Shown: positions 18,001 to 25,996 of the stretch, piece after piece
Position numbering within the stretch: position 1 is the first letter of the stretch
How the letters are laid out: each line of letters opens with the position of its first letter
Origin: Lachnospiraceae bacterium
Lineage (GTDB): Bacteria > Bacillota > Clostridia > Lachnospirales > Lachnospiraceae
NCBI GenBank assembly: GCA_910575035.1
Contig: CAJTDL010000037.1
Location: 1-45,092 of the forward strand
DNA: 45,092 nt
Direction: 5' to 3'
The notes under the pieces: model-generated
What the model saw: only the letters and a program-made list of their open reading frames with translations
Database searches by the model: none
Told to the model about the DNA's origin: nothing
Position numbers and translations under genes: made by a program

Positions 18001-20546
18001 TGCGTGACCACCAGAAAAACGCAATCGCAAGAGTCCTTCTCGGAGGCAACACCTTATTGGCGCACTGTGTGGGAGCAGGAAAAACATTTACCATGATGGC
18101 GGCATGTATGGAACAGCGGCGGCTCGGTCTTGCCAACAAGAATGTCATCGTGGTGCCGAAGTCCATTGTGGGGCAGACGGCAGGGGAGTTCATGCGGCTG
18201 TACCCGTCCGCAAATATCCTTGTGGCAACGGAGCGTGACTTTGAAAAGAGCAGGAGGAAGCAGTTCGTTTCCCGCATAGCAACCGGGGACTATGACTGCA
18301 TCATCATGTCGCACTCGCAGTTTGAGAAGATACCAATCTCAAAGGAACGGAAAGAGCGTATGCTGCAGGCGCAGATTCAGGAAATCTCTTATGCGATTGA
18401 TGAAATCAAGTCGGAAAAGGGGGAGCAGTGGACCATCAAGCAGATGGAGGCACAGAAGAAAAAGCTGGACGAACAGCTAAAGGAACTGACAGAGGAAAGC
18501 CGCAAGGATGACCTGATCACGTTTGAGGAACTGGGCATTGATTCCGTCATGGTGGACGAGGCGCATCATTTTAAGAACCTGTCGATTTTCTCCAAAATCA
18601 ACAATGTATCGGGCATATCCAGCACCGGCTCCAAAAAGGCAATGGACATGTATCTGAAATGTCAGTACCTTGATGAGATCAATGACGGCAGGGGCATTGT
18701 GTTCGCAACCGGGACTCCCGTAAGCAATACCATGTGCGAACTGTATGTCATGCAGCTATATCTGCAGAAGAGAACGCTGGAGCGGATGGGTATTTACCAT
18801 TTTGATTCATGGGCGGCGAATTTCGGTGAAGTGACAACCGCACTGGAACTGACCGTGGAGGGCAGCGGGTTCCGCTTTAAGAGCCGTTTCAACAAGTTTA
18901 CGAATGTGCCGGAGCTTATGACATCATTCCGTGAGGTGGCGGACGTGCAGACTGCGGATATGCTGAACCTCCCGGTTCCCGCACTGAGGGAAGGCAAGCC
19001 GATCATCGTGGAGAGCGAACCGGACTGGTATGTGAAGCAGGTCATGGAAGAATTTGCGAAACGTGCGGAAAGGATTCACGGGGGCGGCGTTGATCCGAAA
19101 GAGGACAATTTTTTAAAGATAACAGGGGAGGCAAGGCTCCTGGGGACGGACGCAAGGCTTCTGGAACTGGATGCGCCGAATAACCCTGACGGGAAACTGA
19201 ATAAGGTAGCAGCGAACGTGGCAGCCGAATATTTTGCCGGAAACAGGGACGGTAAAATCGGCTGCCAGCTTATTTTCTCGGACATCGGCACACCGAAAAC
19301 GGCATGGACGCCGGACTGGGCGGAGCGCATAAAAAACGGCGGGCAGTTTGACATTTACAACTACCTGAAAACCGAACTGGTAAAACAGGGCATCCCGGCA
19401 GACGAAATCTCCTTCATACACGACGCAAAGACCGATGCACAGCGGGAGGCGCTCTTTAAGGATATGAGGAGCGGCAAAAAGAAGATACTGATCGGTTCCA
19501 CGGACCAGTGCGGGACGGGCGTAAACGTGCAGGCGCACATCACGGCAATGCACCATGTGGACTGCCCGTGGAAACCTTCATGCATTGAACAGCGTGAGGG
19601 GCGTGGCGTAAGGCAGGGCAATGAGAATGAAGAGGTGGCAATCTACCGTTATGTCACAAAAGGGACATTTGACGCATATTCCTGGTCGCTGGTGGAAAAC
19701 AAGCAGCGTTTCATCTCGCAGGTCATGACAAGCAAGGCTGTGTCAAGAACCTGCGAGGACATTGACGAGGCAACCCTTTCCTATGCGGAGATAAAAGCCG
19801 TGGCGACGGGCAACCCACTGATAAAGGAAAAAATGCAGCTTGAAAACGACGTGCAGTGGCTGAAAATGCTGAAAAGCAGTTATGACAGCCAGAGGTATTC
19901 CCTGCAGGACAACTTCATGATCCGTTACCCGAAACTGATTAAGGCGGCAACAGAGAAATTAGCCTGTGTGCTTGAGGACACAAAGACGGCAGAGGCGGCG
20001 CTCATTGCGGAGCCGGATTTTGCGATCACCGTGGACGTAGCCGGAAAAAGCACAAAATTCACGGAGCGCACGGAGGGCGGGACATTCATGCTGCAGGCGG
20101 TCAGCCAGTGCAAGACCGGGGAAACAACCCATATCGGAAGTTTCAAGGGGTTTGAGCTTCTGGTGGAAAAGAACTTCATCGGCGTAAACAACATGGTGCT
20201 GCGGGGAAAGACCGACTACAAGGCGGAGCTTTCCACAAGCCCCGTGGGGAACATGGTAAAGCTGGAAAACCTCTGCCACGGCATACAGGTCAATATACCG
20301 GAACTGGAAAAGCGCATTGAGCAGTACCAGCGTGACATGGAGCAGTCAAGGCAGGAATACGAGAAGCCTTTTACGCAGGAGGAGGAACTGAATGAGAAAG
20401 TGGCACGTTTGAATGAGCTGAACGTGCAGTTAGACTTGGAGAACGGAAAGACCGAGGACGTGGACCTCTGCGAAGAACAGGACAATGCAAGGGTGGCGGA
20501 GCCGGAAAATTACCACTGCTTTCCGTCCGGAAAAGAGGGAAGATGA
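12024..20546 (+). CDS. Giant SNF2 helicase / N6-adenine methylase fusion
   Basis: A 2840-residue cytoplasmic DNA-processing protein typical of Firmicutes ICEs. In order: an ArdC/LtrC-like N-terminal region (residues 1-110, [17 protein letters not shown]); a Gly/Asp/Arg-rich linker (about 253-374) that coincides with a nested gene in another frame; three related repeats of about 100 residues (from about 572, 828 and 1043); a gamma-type methylase domain with [11 protein letters not shown] (about 1305) and NVPFGDY in place of NPPY (about 1369); and an SNF2 helicase with GAGKT (about 2015), DEAH (about 2177), GTPVSN and [10 protein letters not shown] (about 2522). A helical C-terminus follows. 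The start has GGAGG 8 bases upstream and the end overlaps the sortase gene as ATGA. The likely role is remodelling and protecting the incoming element DNA; this is inferred from domains. Confidence 0.9.
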   Translation: MSADTKTSKLYDAAIDEVTASGQAWKSICRLTGQLYRYEFDNILMVYKQRPRATLIADFDTWKMVGRYVRRGSKGIAIFPSRALKPDMRYVFDISDTGGRKSRLTWELDRNTVKAYAAWLSEKEGAALPEGKESDKSFLKGFTERQIGVIMDSEFGERITEFVNLAGNKQITENSRAQEITAGEALKRSVMYAVFTRCGFDLPTEKQDFSFITAFTTEEEVYRLGSLLSDISCEVLRGIANDLKQMEERSIANGRDNIDVPRGSGRDAVPGPHGAGGNGEHDELREVRSEGDGVPEREPQQQIPDVTEVRETGGEDAGSGGRGEPNDGRAGGQLSQEQPAKGQKLDNGDVAAAAAGEDAGRGDRDERGSDEVPLGESGRQTADSEQQNTRKAELDREIEQELNEINSLGSSETQKGSYEQASFLIAANGDLEIPKEYFYQKPEQALTVPHEYVKQVLMRGGVFSGSKKRIYAMFQDISDPGERVKAIRWEYGQGGAGWPLEGDGLHGYDTFHAKGLRFQWREGGTEKEGYMNWKAIERELGALIMTGEYYTPPKAFDPDKVSAAVWQKPMDAFFQNSFWSPVPNMLIYEVFKKELPMSDKAQFIERMLYRNVYGSGIQNNFENEYGGCNIEQTDEGIFIEYFDGEGTKWKTELDWWDCAAYVDSMIADGAYRTQAPYSEIGRILEERPYVSWIKNFWEDTERYLSEDAGQHQQNRLDTLNKVFELIGIQEQMEVSWDDAYDEVIASDGENVWHGRQFYDYLFEEVLVLDKFKRDDRIPYDVMGQLKHDRFSSHNPDKETFIRRKNPDTVELTAEEREKQEENLWLEPLKGYFNEEIQYISVKTLIYDIFTTNLNMESKAGFLASVYGEQREGFFMSEYTDNAYGKCKISRDKDGIEISYPRADGTKGEKRVDYRYCADLILHMIEENDYLTEGIFERFREAPGAFAAMPWFMEIYHEYKERMLQEPDFAAVSIDGQEEAAETRQEQEETAEIQQGQEDIQETAERVEGEVLNPDGSVAKPAAGSLFPEALRQVETMDGDLRDALEIYLTKCSAIVPYQPFLRMVAESSLPKEDKLHFLNRTINHMEDKDQTKAYHNNAYGLVEYIQNKDTFMVDLKSRDGERKRFSATYEQLYSIMEYLIGAKTFVIQRRINEYAADYARTPYEKKSALEKQFEDKLTNLRNRQRKGNFHFEEAELPKGGPKTRYQWNVEAIRLLKQIEHEGRTATPEEQKALARYVGWGGIAQAFDERNNDWQKEYAELKELLSTSEYEDARETVNTAFYTSPVITQAVYNALDKFGFRKGTILEPALGVGHFFGTLPENMQESRLYGVEKDDVSGRIAKLLYPKAQIKVRGFEETQYPDNFFDVAVGNVPFGDYKLYDAKYAKHNFRIHDYFFAKALDKVRPGGIVAFITSKGTLDKANPAVRKYLAERAELLGAIRLPNTAFRDSAGTDVTSDIIFLQKRERKIVTEPDWVHLGRTEDGIAVNSYFAQHPEMMLGTMEYDTRMFGNGSKYTSCVNHEENFDLKSALETAVGQLSGRITDVVELAAEEENTEDIIEADPDVKNYTYTFVDGKLYYRENSVMYRKELSATAEERIRGMDEIRTVTRQLIFIQTEGCSSEELAAQQKLLNEKYDAYVKKYGPLTGRGNGQAFRDDADYPLLCSLEVVDEDGKVEKADMFYKQTIRAKNQVERVETAVEALNVSVNEFGTVNIPFMLSIYEPDISKEMESLPEGSTLSPDAEAEVRRAVLLKDLEGLVYLEPTEYNPDNLNMGWKTADEYLSGNVRDKLRIAEVYQKENPELFGINAEALKNVQPERLDASEIDVRIGTTWIEPQDYEEFIYELLKTPPRARALRTKYSSTGIQVKLNNYNMNWFIEGKRHDNHSIAATETYGTKRIDAYSIFEETLNLRTVTVRDRIDDGGGKYHYEVNKKETMLAREKQNQMKEAFKSWIFKDQERRQKYVDYYNETFNNIRLREYDGSHLTFPGMNPEIKLRDHQKNAIARVLLGGNTLLAHCVGAGKTFTMMAACMEQRRLGLANKNVIVVPKSIVGQTAGEFMRLYPSANILVATERDFEKSRRKQFVSRIATGDYDCIIMSHSQFEKIPISKERKERMLQAQIQEISYAIDEIKSEKGEQWTIKQMEAQKKKLDEQLKELTEESRKDDLITFEELGIDSVMVDEAHHFKNLSIFSKINNVSGISSTGSKKAMDMYLKCQYLDEINDGRGIVFATGTPVSNTMCELYVMQLYLQKRTLERMGIYHFDSWAANFGEVTTALELTVEGSGFRFKSRFNKFTNVPELMTSFREVADVQTADMLNLPVPALREGKPIIVESEPDWYVKQVMEEFAKRAERIHGGGVDPKEDNFLKITGEARLLGTDARLLELDAPNNPDGKLNKVAANVAAEYFAGNRDGKIGCQLIFSDIGTPKTAWTPDWAERIKNGGQFDIYNYLKTELVKQGIPADEISFIHDAKTDAQREALFKDMRSGKKKILIGSTDQCGTGVNVQAHITAMHHVDCPWKPSCIEQREGRGVRQGNENEEVAIYRYVTKGTFDAYSWSLVENKQRFISQVMTSKAVSRTCEDIDEATLSYAEIKAVATGNPLIKEKMQLENDVQWLKMLKSSYDSQRYSLQDNFMIRYPKLIKAATEKLACVLEDTKTAEAALIAEPDFAITVDVAGKSTKFTERTEGGTFMLQAVSQCKTGETTHIGSFKGFELLVEKNFIGVNNMVLRGKTDYKAELSTSPVGNMVKLENLCHGIQVNIPELEKRIEQYQRDMEQSRQEYEKPFTQEEELNEKVARLNELNVQLDLENGKTEDVDLCEEQDNARVAEPENYHCFPSGKEGR
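12781..13146 (+). CDS. TnpV-like protein nested in another frame
   Basis: A 121-residue ORF in a different frame inside the giant helicase gene. It has its own AAGGAG about 9 bases before ATG 12781. The product resembles TnpV transposon proteins: a beta-like start ([18 protein letters not shown]), then [26 protein letters not shown] and a helical end with AEEIVMNEV. The composition is that of a normal folded protein. The overlapping main frame here reads as a disordered Gly/Asp/Glu/Arg-rich linker, so the nested frame looks like the older coding sequence. Function of TnpV is unknown. It may be expressed alone or be a fossil insertion. Confidence 0.65.
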   Translation: MAEITLTYHEGADGMLYPDLTAPEETVSMTNLGKFAVRAMEYLKENHNSRYRTLQRFGKLAEKMQEVEDEANRMMDELEGSFLKNNPPKDRNSTMEMWQLRQQARMQAEEIVMNEVVMKFH

Positions 20547-21172
20547 TACGGAAAATTTTGGCAGCAATATTCATTGTGGCGGGACTGGCGGCTATGTCAG
20601 TCCCCCTTTTCTATCATTTCTACGGGAACCATAAGACAAATGAACTGATAGGGCAGTTTGAACAAAACATGGAACAGGAGCATAAGGAGGATGGAGAAAA
20701 AGAGGAAGAAAAGGAAACGGAGGCGGCGGATACCAAAGCCCCCGTTAGTGAAGAGGATGCAGCCCTGCTTTCGTCCGGGGACGTGATCGGTCTGATCGAG
20801 ATAGAAGCCTTAGACCTGAAATATCCCATTGTGGAAGGGGCGGACAGTAAACAGCTTGCCTATGGGATCGGGCATATATCCGGCACGGCGGCAGTCGGAA
20901 GTACCGGGAACTGTGTGCTTGCCGGACACAGGGGGAGCAGGTACGGCACTTATTTCAAGTACCTGAACAGGCTTTCAGAGGGGGACACGGTAAAGATTAC
21001 GGATAAAGACGGAAATATACACCAGTATGAGGTCGTTTCATGGGAAGTCGTGGGAGCGTATGATAATTCGGTAAAAGCGCAGGGGACAGAAACGGAGCTT
21101 ACCCTGCTGACCTGTGAGAACAGCGGGACAATGCGCCTGATTTACCACTGTATTTATAAGGAGGCACAATAG
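20543..21172 (+). CDS. Sortase (class D-like transpeptidase)
   Basis: Membrane-anchored cysteine transpeptidase that joins surface proteins to peptidoglycan or to one another, 209 residues. An N-terminal membrane anchor spans about residues 5-27 ([20 protein letters not shown]). A charged stalk rich in Glu/Lys spans about 40-70. The catalytic triad is visible: His129 (LAGHRGS), Cys191 (LLTCENSG) and Arg198 (MRLIYHC). The length and LAGHRG/TLLTC motifs fit class D or C better than class B. It starts inside the stop of the helicase gene (ATGA). No LPXTG-type substrate is seen in the window, so the substrate is probably an adhesin or pilin elsewhere on the element or chromosome. Confidence 0.85.
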   Translation: MIRKILAAIFIVAGLAAMSVPLFYHFYGNHKTNELIGQFEQNMEQEHKEDGEKEEEKETEAADTKAPVSEEDAALLSSGDVIGLIEIEALDLKYPIVEGADSKQLAYGIGHISGTAAVGSTGNCVLAGHRGSRYGTYFKYLNRLSEGDTVKITDKDGNIHQYEVVSWEVVGAYDNSVKAQGTETELTLLTCENSGTMRLIYHCIYKEAQ

Positions 21173-21173
21173 C

Positions 21174-21641
21174 ATGGAAGAAAATGTAATGGAGTACCAG
21201 TTTGGCACGATAGAGGACATTCTGCGGGAATGTGAAGCCGAGCCGACGGAACCGGACAGGCAGACGGAAATGGACGGCGGCATACTGCTGACCAGCGGCG
21301 TCCATGTCTACCTGCCACGCCATGAAATCAATGTGCATGAGGGATTTTTCTGCCACATGGAAAACGGGCAGCTTGAACCGCTGTATTTCCTGACCGTCAT
21401 TTATGACAGGGAGGATAAAGAAGTTCTGTATGATGCGGAGGAAAACTTCGTGGACACGGTGCATCAGTGGCTGAAAGGAAAACGCACACCGGAACAGTTG
21501 GAACAGGAACCCTGCGAGGTAAAAGGGATTAAGGAGGATATTGTCTATGGAAAAAGCATACAGACTGGGGGAAGTGGAAGAAATCCTTGTGGAAATGGAA
21601 CAGCTTGCGGAAGTGCCGGACGACATCATGGAAAGCGATGA
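21174..21641 (+). CDS. Acidic ICE protein, copy 1 of a paralogous pair
   Basis: A 155-residue acidic protein, ATG 21174 with GGAGG about 9 bases upstream. The core (about 35-105, GVHVYLPRHEINVHEGFFCHM onwards) aligns by eye with the next protein. Its last 30 residues (from about GKSIQTGGSG) read through the start of the next gene in another frame and are Gly-rich and unlike the rest, which suggests that an original stop near 21540 was lost. No family is recognised. Confidence 0.6.
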   Translation: MEENVMEYQFGTIEDILRECEAEPTEPDRQTEMDGGILLTSGVHVYLPRHEINVHEGFFCHMENGQLEPLYFLTVIYDREDKEVLYDAEENFVDTVHQWLKGKRTPEQLEQEPCEVKGIKEDIVYGKSIQTGGSGRNPCGNGTACGSAGRHHGKR

Positions 21642-21936
21642 GGATTACCAGATCGTCATCAGCGGGTGGCAGGTGCATATCCCGGAACTGGGGCTGAACC
21701 TGCATGAAGGCGTTTATTGCAATTATGACGGGGAGGAGGGCGGCTATCTGCCCGACTTTGCGATAACCGTCGTGAAAGAGGAAGGGCAGGACGAATGGCT
21801 TTACTATGAGCAGGACGGCTTCCTGATTACCCTTGCAAATTACCTTCATGGGAAAACGGACATGGATTTAGGGCAGTTGGGGCAATTATCCTGTTTTATC
21901 CGTATGCCGGAGAAAAGCCTGCCAACGGAAGAATGA
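21547..21936 (+). CDS. Acidic ICE protein, copy 2 of a paralogous pair
   Basis: A 129-residue acidic protein. ATG 21547 is chosen: AAGGAGG lies 8 bases upstream, whereas TTG 21541 is too close. It shares with its neighbour the order xxIPxxxLNLHEGVYC, a charged beta hairpin and a final helix ending YLHGK. It overlaps the upstream gene by 95 bases. It has no membrane or enzyme motif. Both copies are probably small cytoplasmic accessory proteins of the ICE. Confidence 0.6.
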   Translation: MEKAYRLGEVEEILVEMEQLAEVPDDIMESDEDYQIVISGWQVHIPELGLNLHEGVYCNYDGEEGGYLPDFAITVVKEEGQDEWLYYEQDGFLITLANYLHGKTDMDLGQLGQLSCFIRMPEKSLPTEE

Positions 21937-22022
21937 ACCTGCCTGACACTTTAAAAAGGAAAGGCAGTTCAGATAACAAAATAATATTTCATCGTCCAGA
22001 GAGGACAGAAAAGGAGGAACTT

Positions 22023-22691
22023 ATGGAGTATTCAATCCAGTTGAACGCAGTAAACAACCCGGAAAAGAGTGTGAGGGCATTTGCAACCCTCGTGTTCGGG
22101 GACAGCTTCAAGGTCACGAACGTGGCGGTGCTTGAGGGCAGCAAGGGCAACTTCGTATCCATGCCCAGTTTCCGCACAAAGGAGAGGGACGAACACAACA
22201 ATCCGGTCTATAAGGACGTCTGCAACCCGATCACGAAGGAGTTCCGTGAGGAACTGTACAGCGACATCTTAAAGCTCTATGACGAAATGGAGCAGACCGG
22301 AAAGGCAGAGGTCAAGATGGAGGCGGAGGAGCCGGACGAACCGGAGTTTACGGTAAGGGTAACGCCTTTTGAGCGTGAGGGCAGCAACATGGTAGGACTT
22401 GCGAGCATTGTGCTGAATGACAGCTTTGCGGTAGGCAATGTGAGCGTGGTGGAGGGCAAGAACGGAATGTTCGTGGCAATGCCGTCCTATAAGGCAGGCA
22501 ACAGGTACAGGGACGTTTGTTTCCCGATCACAAAGGAGTTCAGGGAAAAGCTCAACGATGCAGTGCTTGAAACGTACCAGCAGGCAAAGGAACAGGCAGT
22601 GCAGGAGGGAAAGGAGCGTGCCTCACAGCAGATGCAGACCGATGAGAGGGGCTTTATGAAAGCCAGCGGGGAGCCGCTGCCGTTCCGCTAG
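22023..22691 (+). CDS. Double SpoVG-domain protein
   Basis: A 222-residue protein with two SpoVG-like domains, about residues 15-90 and 115-195. Each carries the SpoVG core: FKVTNVAVLEGSKGNFVSMPS with KDVCNPITKEFREEL in the first, and FAVGNVSVVEGKNGMFVAMPS with RDVCFPITKEFREKL in the second. SpoVG is a small nucleic-acid-binding regulator (about 95 residues) that acts as a dimer; here an internal duplication could give a covalent dimer. ATG 22023 follows AAAAGGAGG; the frame is open from 21933 without a ribosome site. The C-terminal 30 residues are polar. It may regulate transfer or host cell-cycle genes; the target is unknown. Confidence 0.85.
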   Translation: MEYSIQLNAVNNPEKSVRAFATLVFGDSFKVTNVAVLEGSKGNFVSMPSFRTKERDEHNNPVYKDVCNPITKEFREELYSDILKLYDEMEQTGKAEVKMEAEEPDEPEFTVRVTPFEREGSNMVGLASIVLNDSFAVGNVSVVEGKNGMFVAMPSYKAGNRYRDVCFPITKEFREKLNDAVLETYQQAKEQAVQEGKERASQQMQTDERGFMKASGEPLPFR

Positions 22692-22715
22692 GCAGAACCA
22701 GTAACCAGAAAGGGG

Positions 22716-22737
22716 CAGGGCGGGCAACCGCCCTGCG
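22716..22737 (+). repeat. GNRA-capped perfect hairpin
   Basis: GCAGGGCGG, loop GCAA, CCGCCCTGC, 15 bases ahead of the next start. It has no T-run and probably protects or segments the message. Confidence 0.55.
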
Positions 22738-22752
22738 GAAAGGAAAAGAAAA

Positions 22753-23646
22753 ATGGAAATGACAGCAAACGTGGAACTTACAAAGGAAAAAAATCTCATG
22801 GAGCTGCTCGATCTGCTCCGTAAAAACAATATGAAAGAGGCGGCAAACAGCATCTTTGAAATGGCGGCGTATGTCGATGTCATGGAGAAAAAGATGGATT
22901 CGGTCTTAGATGAGCTTACGACAGTTAAAAACCAGCTTCATAAGATGGAGGAACGTGAGGCAGAGAAAGGGCTGAAACAGTCACTCAAAAGGGCAGTAAA
23001 CAAGCTGGAACAGGACTGCAAAGCCATGAAAGAAAAACTGTCTGAGGTCAAGGCAGAGATCAAGGCAAAGGCAGGGGAAATCGTGACGGCGGCAAAGCAG
23101 AAAGGGAAAGCTGCCTTAAACAAAGTGGCGGAATTTCTTGGAATTAAGAAAAAATTAGAGGGTATCCGCCAGAACGTGCAGGAGTCCATAGCAGACGTGG
23201 ATAAGAGCATTGGAAAGATAGACGCTTTCGGCAAGGGCATGAGGGAAGCCGGACAGAAGATCGCCAACACGTTCCGCACGTTTGCGGATAAACCGGAAAA
23301 GGAGTACGGGGAGAAGAAGTTCTCAAAGACGGAACTGATAAAGAAGCCGTTTCAGGCAAAGAGAAAGCTGCTGTCTGGCATTCTGAATTGTGCGGATGCC
23401 GCAATAGAAAAGACAGATCGGCTTGCCGCAGAGGTGAAACAGTATCAGACGGATAAGGCAGAACGGGAAATGGAAAGAGCAGCCAGCATGGAGGCTGTAA
23501 GCCCGATAGAGTTTGCAAGGGTGGCAGAGCCGGAGTTCCAGTATGGGGCGGAGGCGTTTGAGGCGCACCAGAAGGAAACGGAAAAGCTGATGGTTGCTGA
23601 TAAATCAGAAAAGGCAATGCCTGTAAAAAATGGGAATAAAAGATAG
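22753..23646 (+). CDS. Coiled-coil ICE protein (DUF6674-like)
   Basis: A 297-residue, largely helical protein. Residues about 10-75 (ELLDLLRKNNMKEAANSIFEM then VMEKKMDSVLDELTTVKNQL) resemble the DUF6674 opening known from ICEs, by memory. Residues about 75-200 are Lys/Glu/Ala-rich coiled coil. The C-terminus is polar. No membrane segment. It is the last gene of the transfer module and is followed by a 366-base gap, so it probably ends that operon. Function unknown. Confidence 0.6.
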   Translation: MEMTANVELTKEKNLMELLDLLRKNNMKEAANSIFEMAAYVDVMEKKMDSVLDELTTVKNQLHKMEEREAEKGLKQSLKRAVNKLEQDCKAMKEKLSEVKAEIKAKAGEIVTAAKQKGKAALNKVAEFLGIKKKLEGIRQNVQESIADVDKSIGKIDAFGKGMREAGQKIANTFRTFADKPEKEYGEKKFSKTELIKKPFQAKRKLLSGILNCADAAIEKTDRLAAEVKQYQTDKAEREMERAASMEAVSPIEFARVAEPEFQYGAEAFEAHQKETEKLMVADKSEKAMPVKNGNKR

Positions 23647-23680
23647 CTGGAAAATGCAGTAGTTTATTTAATTCAAGTCT

Positions 23681-23727
23681 ATGCTTCTGCCAAATGTTTG
23701 TGAAATTTCCAGATTTGGCAGAGGCAT
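23681..23727 (+). terminator. Long hairpin at the transfer/cargo boundary
   Basis: A 15-base stem (23681-23695 with 23713-23727, one G-U pair) around a 17-base loop that itself contains GAAATTTC. It is followed by TTTC only, so termination would be imperfect. It lies in the 366-base gap 23647-24012, which also holds a promoter, two metal-box operators and a leader peptide. It could end the transfer operon or be a recombination or processing site. Confidence 0.5.
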
Positions 23728-23840
23728 TTCAAAAGAGATAGTATATAGATTGGGAATCATATTATGGGATTTTTGTCCTTACATGCTTATAAAAAACCGT
23801 TTTGCAATCTTAATAAAGATAAAAATTCGCATAGTACCTA

Positions 23841-23869
23841 TTGACATCATAGATATTTTATGCTATTTT
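23841..23869 (+). promoter_or_regulatory. Promoter of the DUF3793-flavodoxin unit
   Basis: TTGACA (23841-23846), 17 bases, then TATTTT (23864-23869) preceded by TGC, an extended -10. The metal box at 23872 lies over the predicted start of transcription, which fits repression. Confidence 0.65.
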
Positions 23870-23871
23870 AA

Positions 23872-23887
23872 GTTAGGAATAACTAAC
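23872..23887. promoter_or_regulatory. Metal-box operator 1 (GTTAG-N6-CTAAC)
   Basis: GTTAG GAATAA CTAAC, perfect 5-base arms. It covers the predicted transcription start of the DUF3793-flavodoxin promoter. The half-site is the DtxR/IdeR half-site; the two arms are 11 bases apart, one helical turn. Confidence 0.75.
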
Positions 23888-23915
23888 CAAAGTTATAAAG
23901 GGTATGCAGTGCTTG

Positions 23916-23940
23916 AAATGCTGGAAAGCATTTTTCTTTT
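23916..23940 (+). terminator. Attenuator-like hairpin in the leader
   Basis: AAATGCT, loop GGAA, AGCATTT, then TTCTTTT. It lies between two metal boxes and upstream of the first gene, so it may cut off basal transcripts. Confidence 0.5.
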
Positions 23941-23945
23941 ATATA

Positions 23946-23967
23946 ATAGTTAGTTAAAGCTAACTAT
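23946..23967. promoter_or_regulatory. Metal-box operator 2
   Basis: ATAGTTAG TTAAAG CTAACTAT: perfect 8-base arms around the 6-base centre, the best copy in the window. It overlaps a TATAAT (23942-23947), so it could also block a second promoter. Confidence 0.8.
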
Positions 23968-23986
23968 ATGAGGAGATTTTAGGACT

Positions 23987-24016
23987 ATGGAAACTGGAAG
24001 GAATGAAAGAGGATGA
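23987..24016 (+). CDS. Nine-residue leader peptide
   Basis: METGRNERG followed by TGA, whose bases overlap the next ATG (ATGA). GAGGAG lies about 11 bases upstream. The overlap would couple translation of the DUF3793 gene to it. It is too short to prove coding. Confidence 0.35.
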   Translation: METGRNERG

Positions 24017-24567
24017 CAGAGGAACTGGTTATATACCACTGCTCGCCTACTATGGCGGGCATGAAAACGGGAAGCCTGTTTACCTGCCCGAAGGAGGAGG
24101 TAAAGGAGCTGACCGAAAATATCCGGAAGTTAAACTGCCGCCTTGTTCCAAAGGGGATCAGGCTGTTGCCGGTAAAAGGAATGGAACACAGAGTATTGCT
24201 GTACATGTACCGTCCGGGGAAGCTGGAAGAAGATTTCAGGAACCACGAAGCACAAGAAATACTGGGGGTAAAAGGTTATCCGGTCGGCAATGTGGACCAG
24301 TGCGTTGTGGAACTGGTACGACGGCTGAATGAAAGCGAAACATTCCCGCATGAAATCGGGCTGTTCTTGGGGTATCCGCCAAAAGATGTGGCGGCGTTTA
24401 TGGAAAACAGTTCTGCAGGCGTGAAATATGTGGGAATATGGAAGGTTTACAGCGATGTGGAAACAGCAAAGGTGAAATTTGCCCGGTACAGGGAATGTAC
24501 CAGGGCATATTGTGAGGCTTTCCGCAGGGGACATACGTTTGACAGGCTCATAGTGGGCTGTTCATAA
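24013..24567 (+). CDS. DUF3793 family protein
   Basis: A 184-residue soluble protein of a family with no defined reaction. Family traits seen: HCSPTMAGMKTGSLF at residues 8-22, the central LYMYRP strand, and EIGLFLGYPPKDVAAFM near 115-131. Homologues that I recall often sit beside flavodoxin genes, as here (28 bases apart). The upstream region carries two metal boxes, a promoter and a leader peptide, so the pair is probably derepressed in metal starvation. Conserved Cys and His residues (HCS near the start, YREC and YCEAF near the end) could bind metal or cofactor, which is inference. Confidence 0.75.
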   Translation: MTEELVIYHCSPTMAGMKTGSLFTCPKEEVKELTENIRKLNCRLVPKGIRLLPVKGMEHRVLLYMYRPGKLEEDFRNHEAQEILGVKGYPVGNVDQCVVELVRRLNESETFPHEIGLFLGYPPKDVAAFMENSSAGVKYVGIWKVYSDVETAKVKFARYRECTRAYCEAFRRGHTFDRLIVGCS

Positions 24568-24595
24568 ATAACAAACAGAAAGGAAGGTAATGTTT

Positions 24596-25021
24596 ATGAG
24601 TAAGGTTGCAGTTGTATACTGGAGCGGCACAGGAAATACGGAGGCGATGGCTGCTTTTGTGGCAGAAGGGGCAAAAGGAAAGGGGGCGGACGTTGCTTTG
24701 CTTACAAGCAGCGAGTTTGACGTTTCCATGATGGACAATTATGATGCGGTTGCGTTTGGCTGCCCGTCTATGGGTTCAGAACAGCTTGAAGAGAGTGAGT
24801 TTGAGCCTATGTTCACTTCCTGCGAGGCAAAACTTGGGGGCAAGAAAATCGCATTGTTTGGCTCCTATGGATGGGGCGACGGCGAATGGATGCGCAACTG
24901 GGAAGAAACCTGCCAGTCGGATGGGGCTGTCCTTGTTTGTGAGAGCGTAATCTGCAATAATACGCCCGATGATGAAGCTGCTGAAAACTGCAGGGCGCTT
25001 GGCGCTGCGCTTACAGTGTAG
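24596..25021 (+). CDS. Flavodoxin
   Basis: Short-chain flavodoxin, 141 residues, a cytoplasmic FMN electron carrier that replaces ferredoxin when iron is scarce. The phosphate-binding loop WSGTGNTEAMA is at residues 9-19. GCPSMGSEQLEE (near 58) and GSYGWGDGEWM (near 88) give the two FMN-flanking loops. ATG 24596 is preferred over ATG 24590 because AGGAAGG lies 8 bases before it. It shares a transcript with DUF3793 and ends at a strong terminator. Its metal-box control fits its known role under iron limitation. Confidence 0.92.
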   Translation: MSKVAVVYWSGTGNTEAMAAFVAEGAKGKGADVALLTSSEFDVSMMDNYDAVAFGCPSMGSEQLEESEFEPMFTSCEAKLGGKKIALFGSYGWGDGEWMRNWEETCQSDGAVLVCESVICNNTPDDEAAENCRALGAALTV

Positions 25022-25070
25022 GCGGTTCAGGTAATTGAAAAATAGGTTATTGTATGGCAGGAGGAAATCG

Positions 25071-25117
25071 GTTCCGGTGTGCTTTTTAGAGTACACCGGA
25101 ACTGTTTTTCTTTTTTT
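25071..25117 (+). terminator. Intrinsic terminator after flavodoxin
   Basis: Perfect 10-base stem GTTCCGGTGT/ACACCGGAAC, 12-base loop, then a T-rich tail (TGTTTTTCTTTTTTT). Confidence 0.9.
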
Positions 25118-25145
25118 GTATCAGCAGAATAAAATATAAGAAAAA

Positions 25146-25161
25146 GTTAGTCAAAACTACT
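25146..25161. promoter_or_regulatory. Metal-box operator 3 (imperfect)
   Basis: GTTAG TCAAAA CTACT: the left arm is perfect, the right arm has two changes. It touches the -35 box of the TetR promoter at 25161. Confidence 0.5.
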
Positions 25162-25190
25162 TGACAAACAGGGCAGGAATATTGTAATAT
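25161..25190 (+). promoter_or_regulatory. Promoter of tetR 1
   Basis: TTGACA (25161-25166), 18 bases, TAATAT (25185-25190). The start of the gene is 27 bases further on. Confidence 0.65.
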
Positions 25191-25216
25191 AACGGTGTTA
25201 TATGGAGGGCGAAAGA

Positions 25217-25828
25217 ATGGATGAATCGGTAACATTACAAAAAATACTGGAAGCTGCGAGAAAAGAATTTCTTGCAAAAGGCTTTCAGTCCGCATCCCTG
25301 CGTAACATTGTAAAAACGGCGGGAGTCACAACAGGGGCTTTTTACGGATATTATAAGAGCAAAGAGGAACTGTTGGATGCCCTTGTAGGCGGGCAGTATG
25401 AATATGTGATAAACCAGTACAGGGAAGCGCATGAGAGTTTTGCCAAGTTGCCAATAGAGGAACAGCCTGCCCAACTGGGCAAACTGTCAGAAGGGTGCAT
25501 GAATGACATACTTTTACATGCTTTTGAACATAAGGAGGAATACCGCCTGCTCCTGCAATGCTCCGACGGAACCCGTTATTCCCGTATGATTGATGATATG
25601 GTGGAGATTGAGGTAGAAGCCACACATAAGTTTTATGAAGTGCTTGAAAAACTGGGTTCCCCGGCTCCGAAGATTGACCGGAGGCTGGAACATATTCTTG
25701 CAACAGGGCTGTTAAACGCATATTTTGAGATGATAATACATGATATGCCATTAGAAGATGCAAAACTCTATTTTCAGGAGCTGTGTGATTTTTATACGGC
25801 GGGATGGGTGAAGATCATGGGGCAGTAA
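25217..25828 (+). CDS. TetR-family regulator of ABC pair 1
   Basis: One-component transcription regulator, 203 residues. ATG 25217 is chosen: GGAGGG lies 7 bases upstream and the in-frame ATG at 25202 sits upstream of that site. The N-terminal helix-turn-helix is clear: KILEAARKEFLAKGFQSASLRNIVKTAGVTTGAFYGYYKSKEELLDAL (residues about 8-55). The C-terminal ligand domain is divergent, as usual. It resembles the TetR at 37275 by eye (ASLRNI, GTRxxxxxDxxVxIEVE). The adjacent ABC pair is its likely target; the ligand may be a metallophore or lipid, unknown. Confidence 0.9.
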   Translation: MDESVTLQKILEAARKEFLAKGFQSASLRNIVKTAGVTTGAFYGYYKSKEELLDALVGGQYEYVINQYREAHESFAKLPIEEQPAQLGKLSEGCMNDILLHAFEHKEEYRLLLQCSDGTRYSRMIDDMVEIEVEATHKFYEVLEKLGSPAPKIDRRLEHILATGLLNAYFEMIIHDMPLEDAKLYFQELCDFYTAGWVKIMGQ

Positions 25829-25846
25829 TGCCCCACTCCCAAAGTG

Positions 25847-25872
25847 GAAAGCGTATGCTTTCTATTATTTTT
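25847..25872 (+). terminator. Terminator after tetR 1
   Basis: GAAAGC-GTAT-GCTTTC followed by TATTATTTTT. A second perfect hairpin (TGGGGCA/TGCCCCA, 25818-25835) spans the stop codon. Confidence 0.65.
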
Positions 25873-25880
25873 AGATATGG

Positions 25881-25896
25881 GTTAGAAAAAACTAAC
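25881..25896. promoter_or_regulatory. Metal-box operator 4
   Basis: GTTAG AAAAAA CTAAC, perfect arms, 100 bases before ABC pair 1. No clear promoter is seen beside it. Confidence 0.75.
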
Positions 25897-25996
25897 TAAA
25901 GCAACGATATGAAAACGGATATAAGGAGACGGCTGCAGCTTTTCCAATATCATATAAGAACCATTCAATTTTATTATTTCACAAGGAGGGATTGAC

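Noticed and set aside
23681-23953. 90-codon + strand ORF in the boundary gap
   Set aside because: It starts in a hairpin, crosses the promoter and both operators, and lacks a ribosome site.
25909-25995. 28-codon ORF before ABC pair 1
   Set aside because: No ribosome site, and composition gives no sign of coding; a leader peptide is possible but unsupported.
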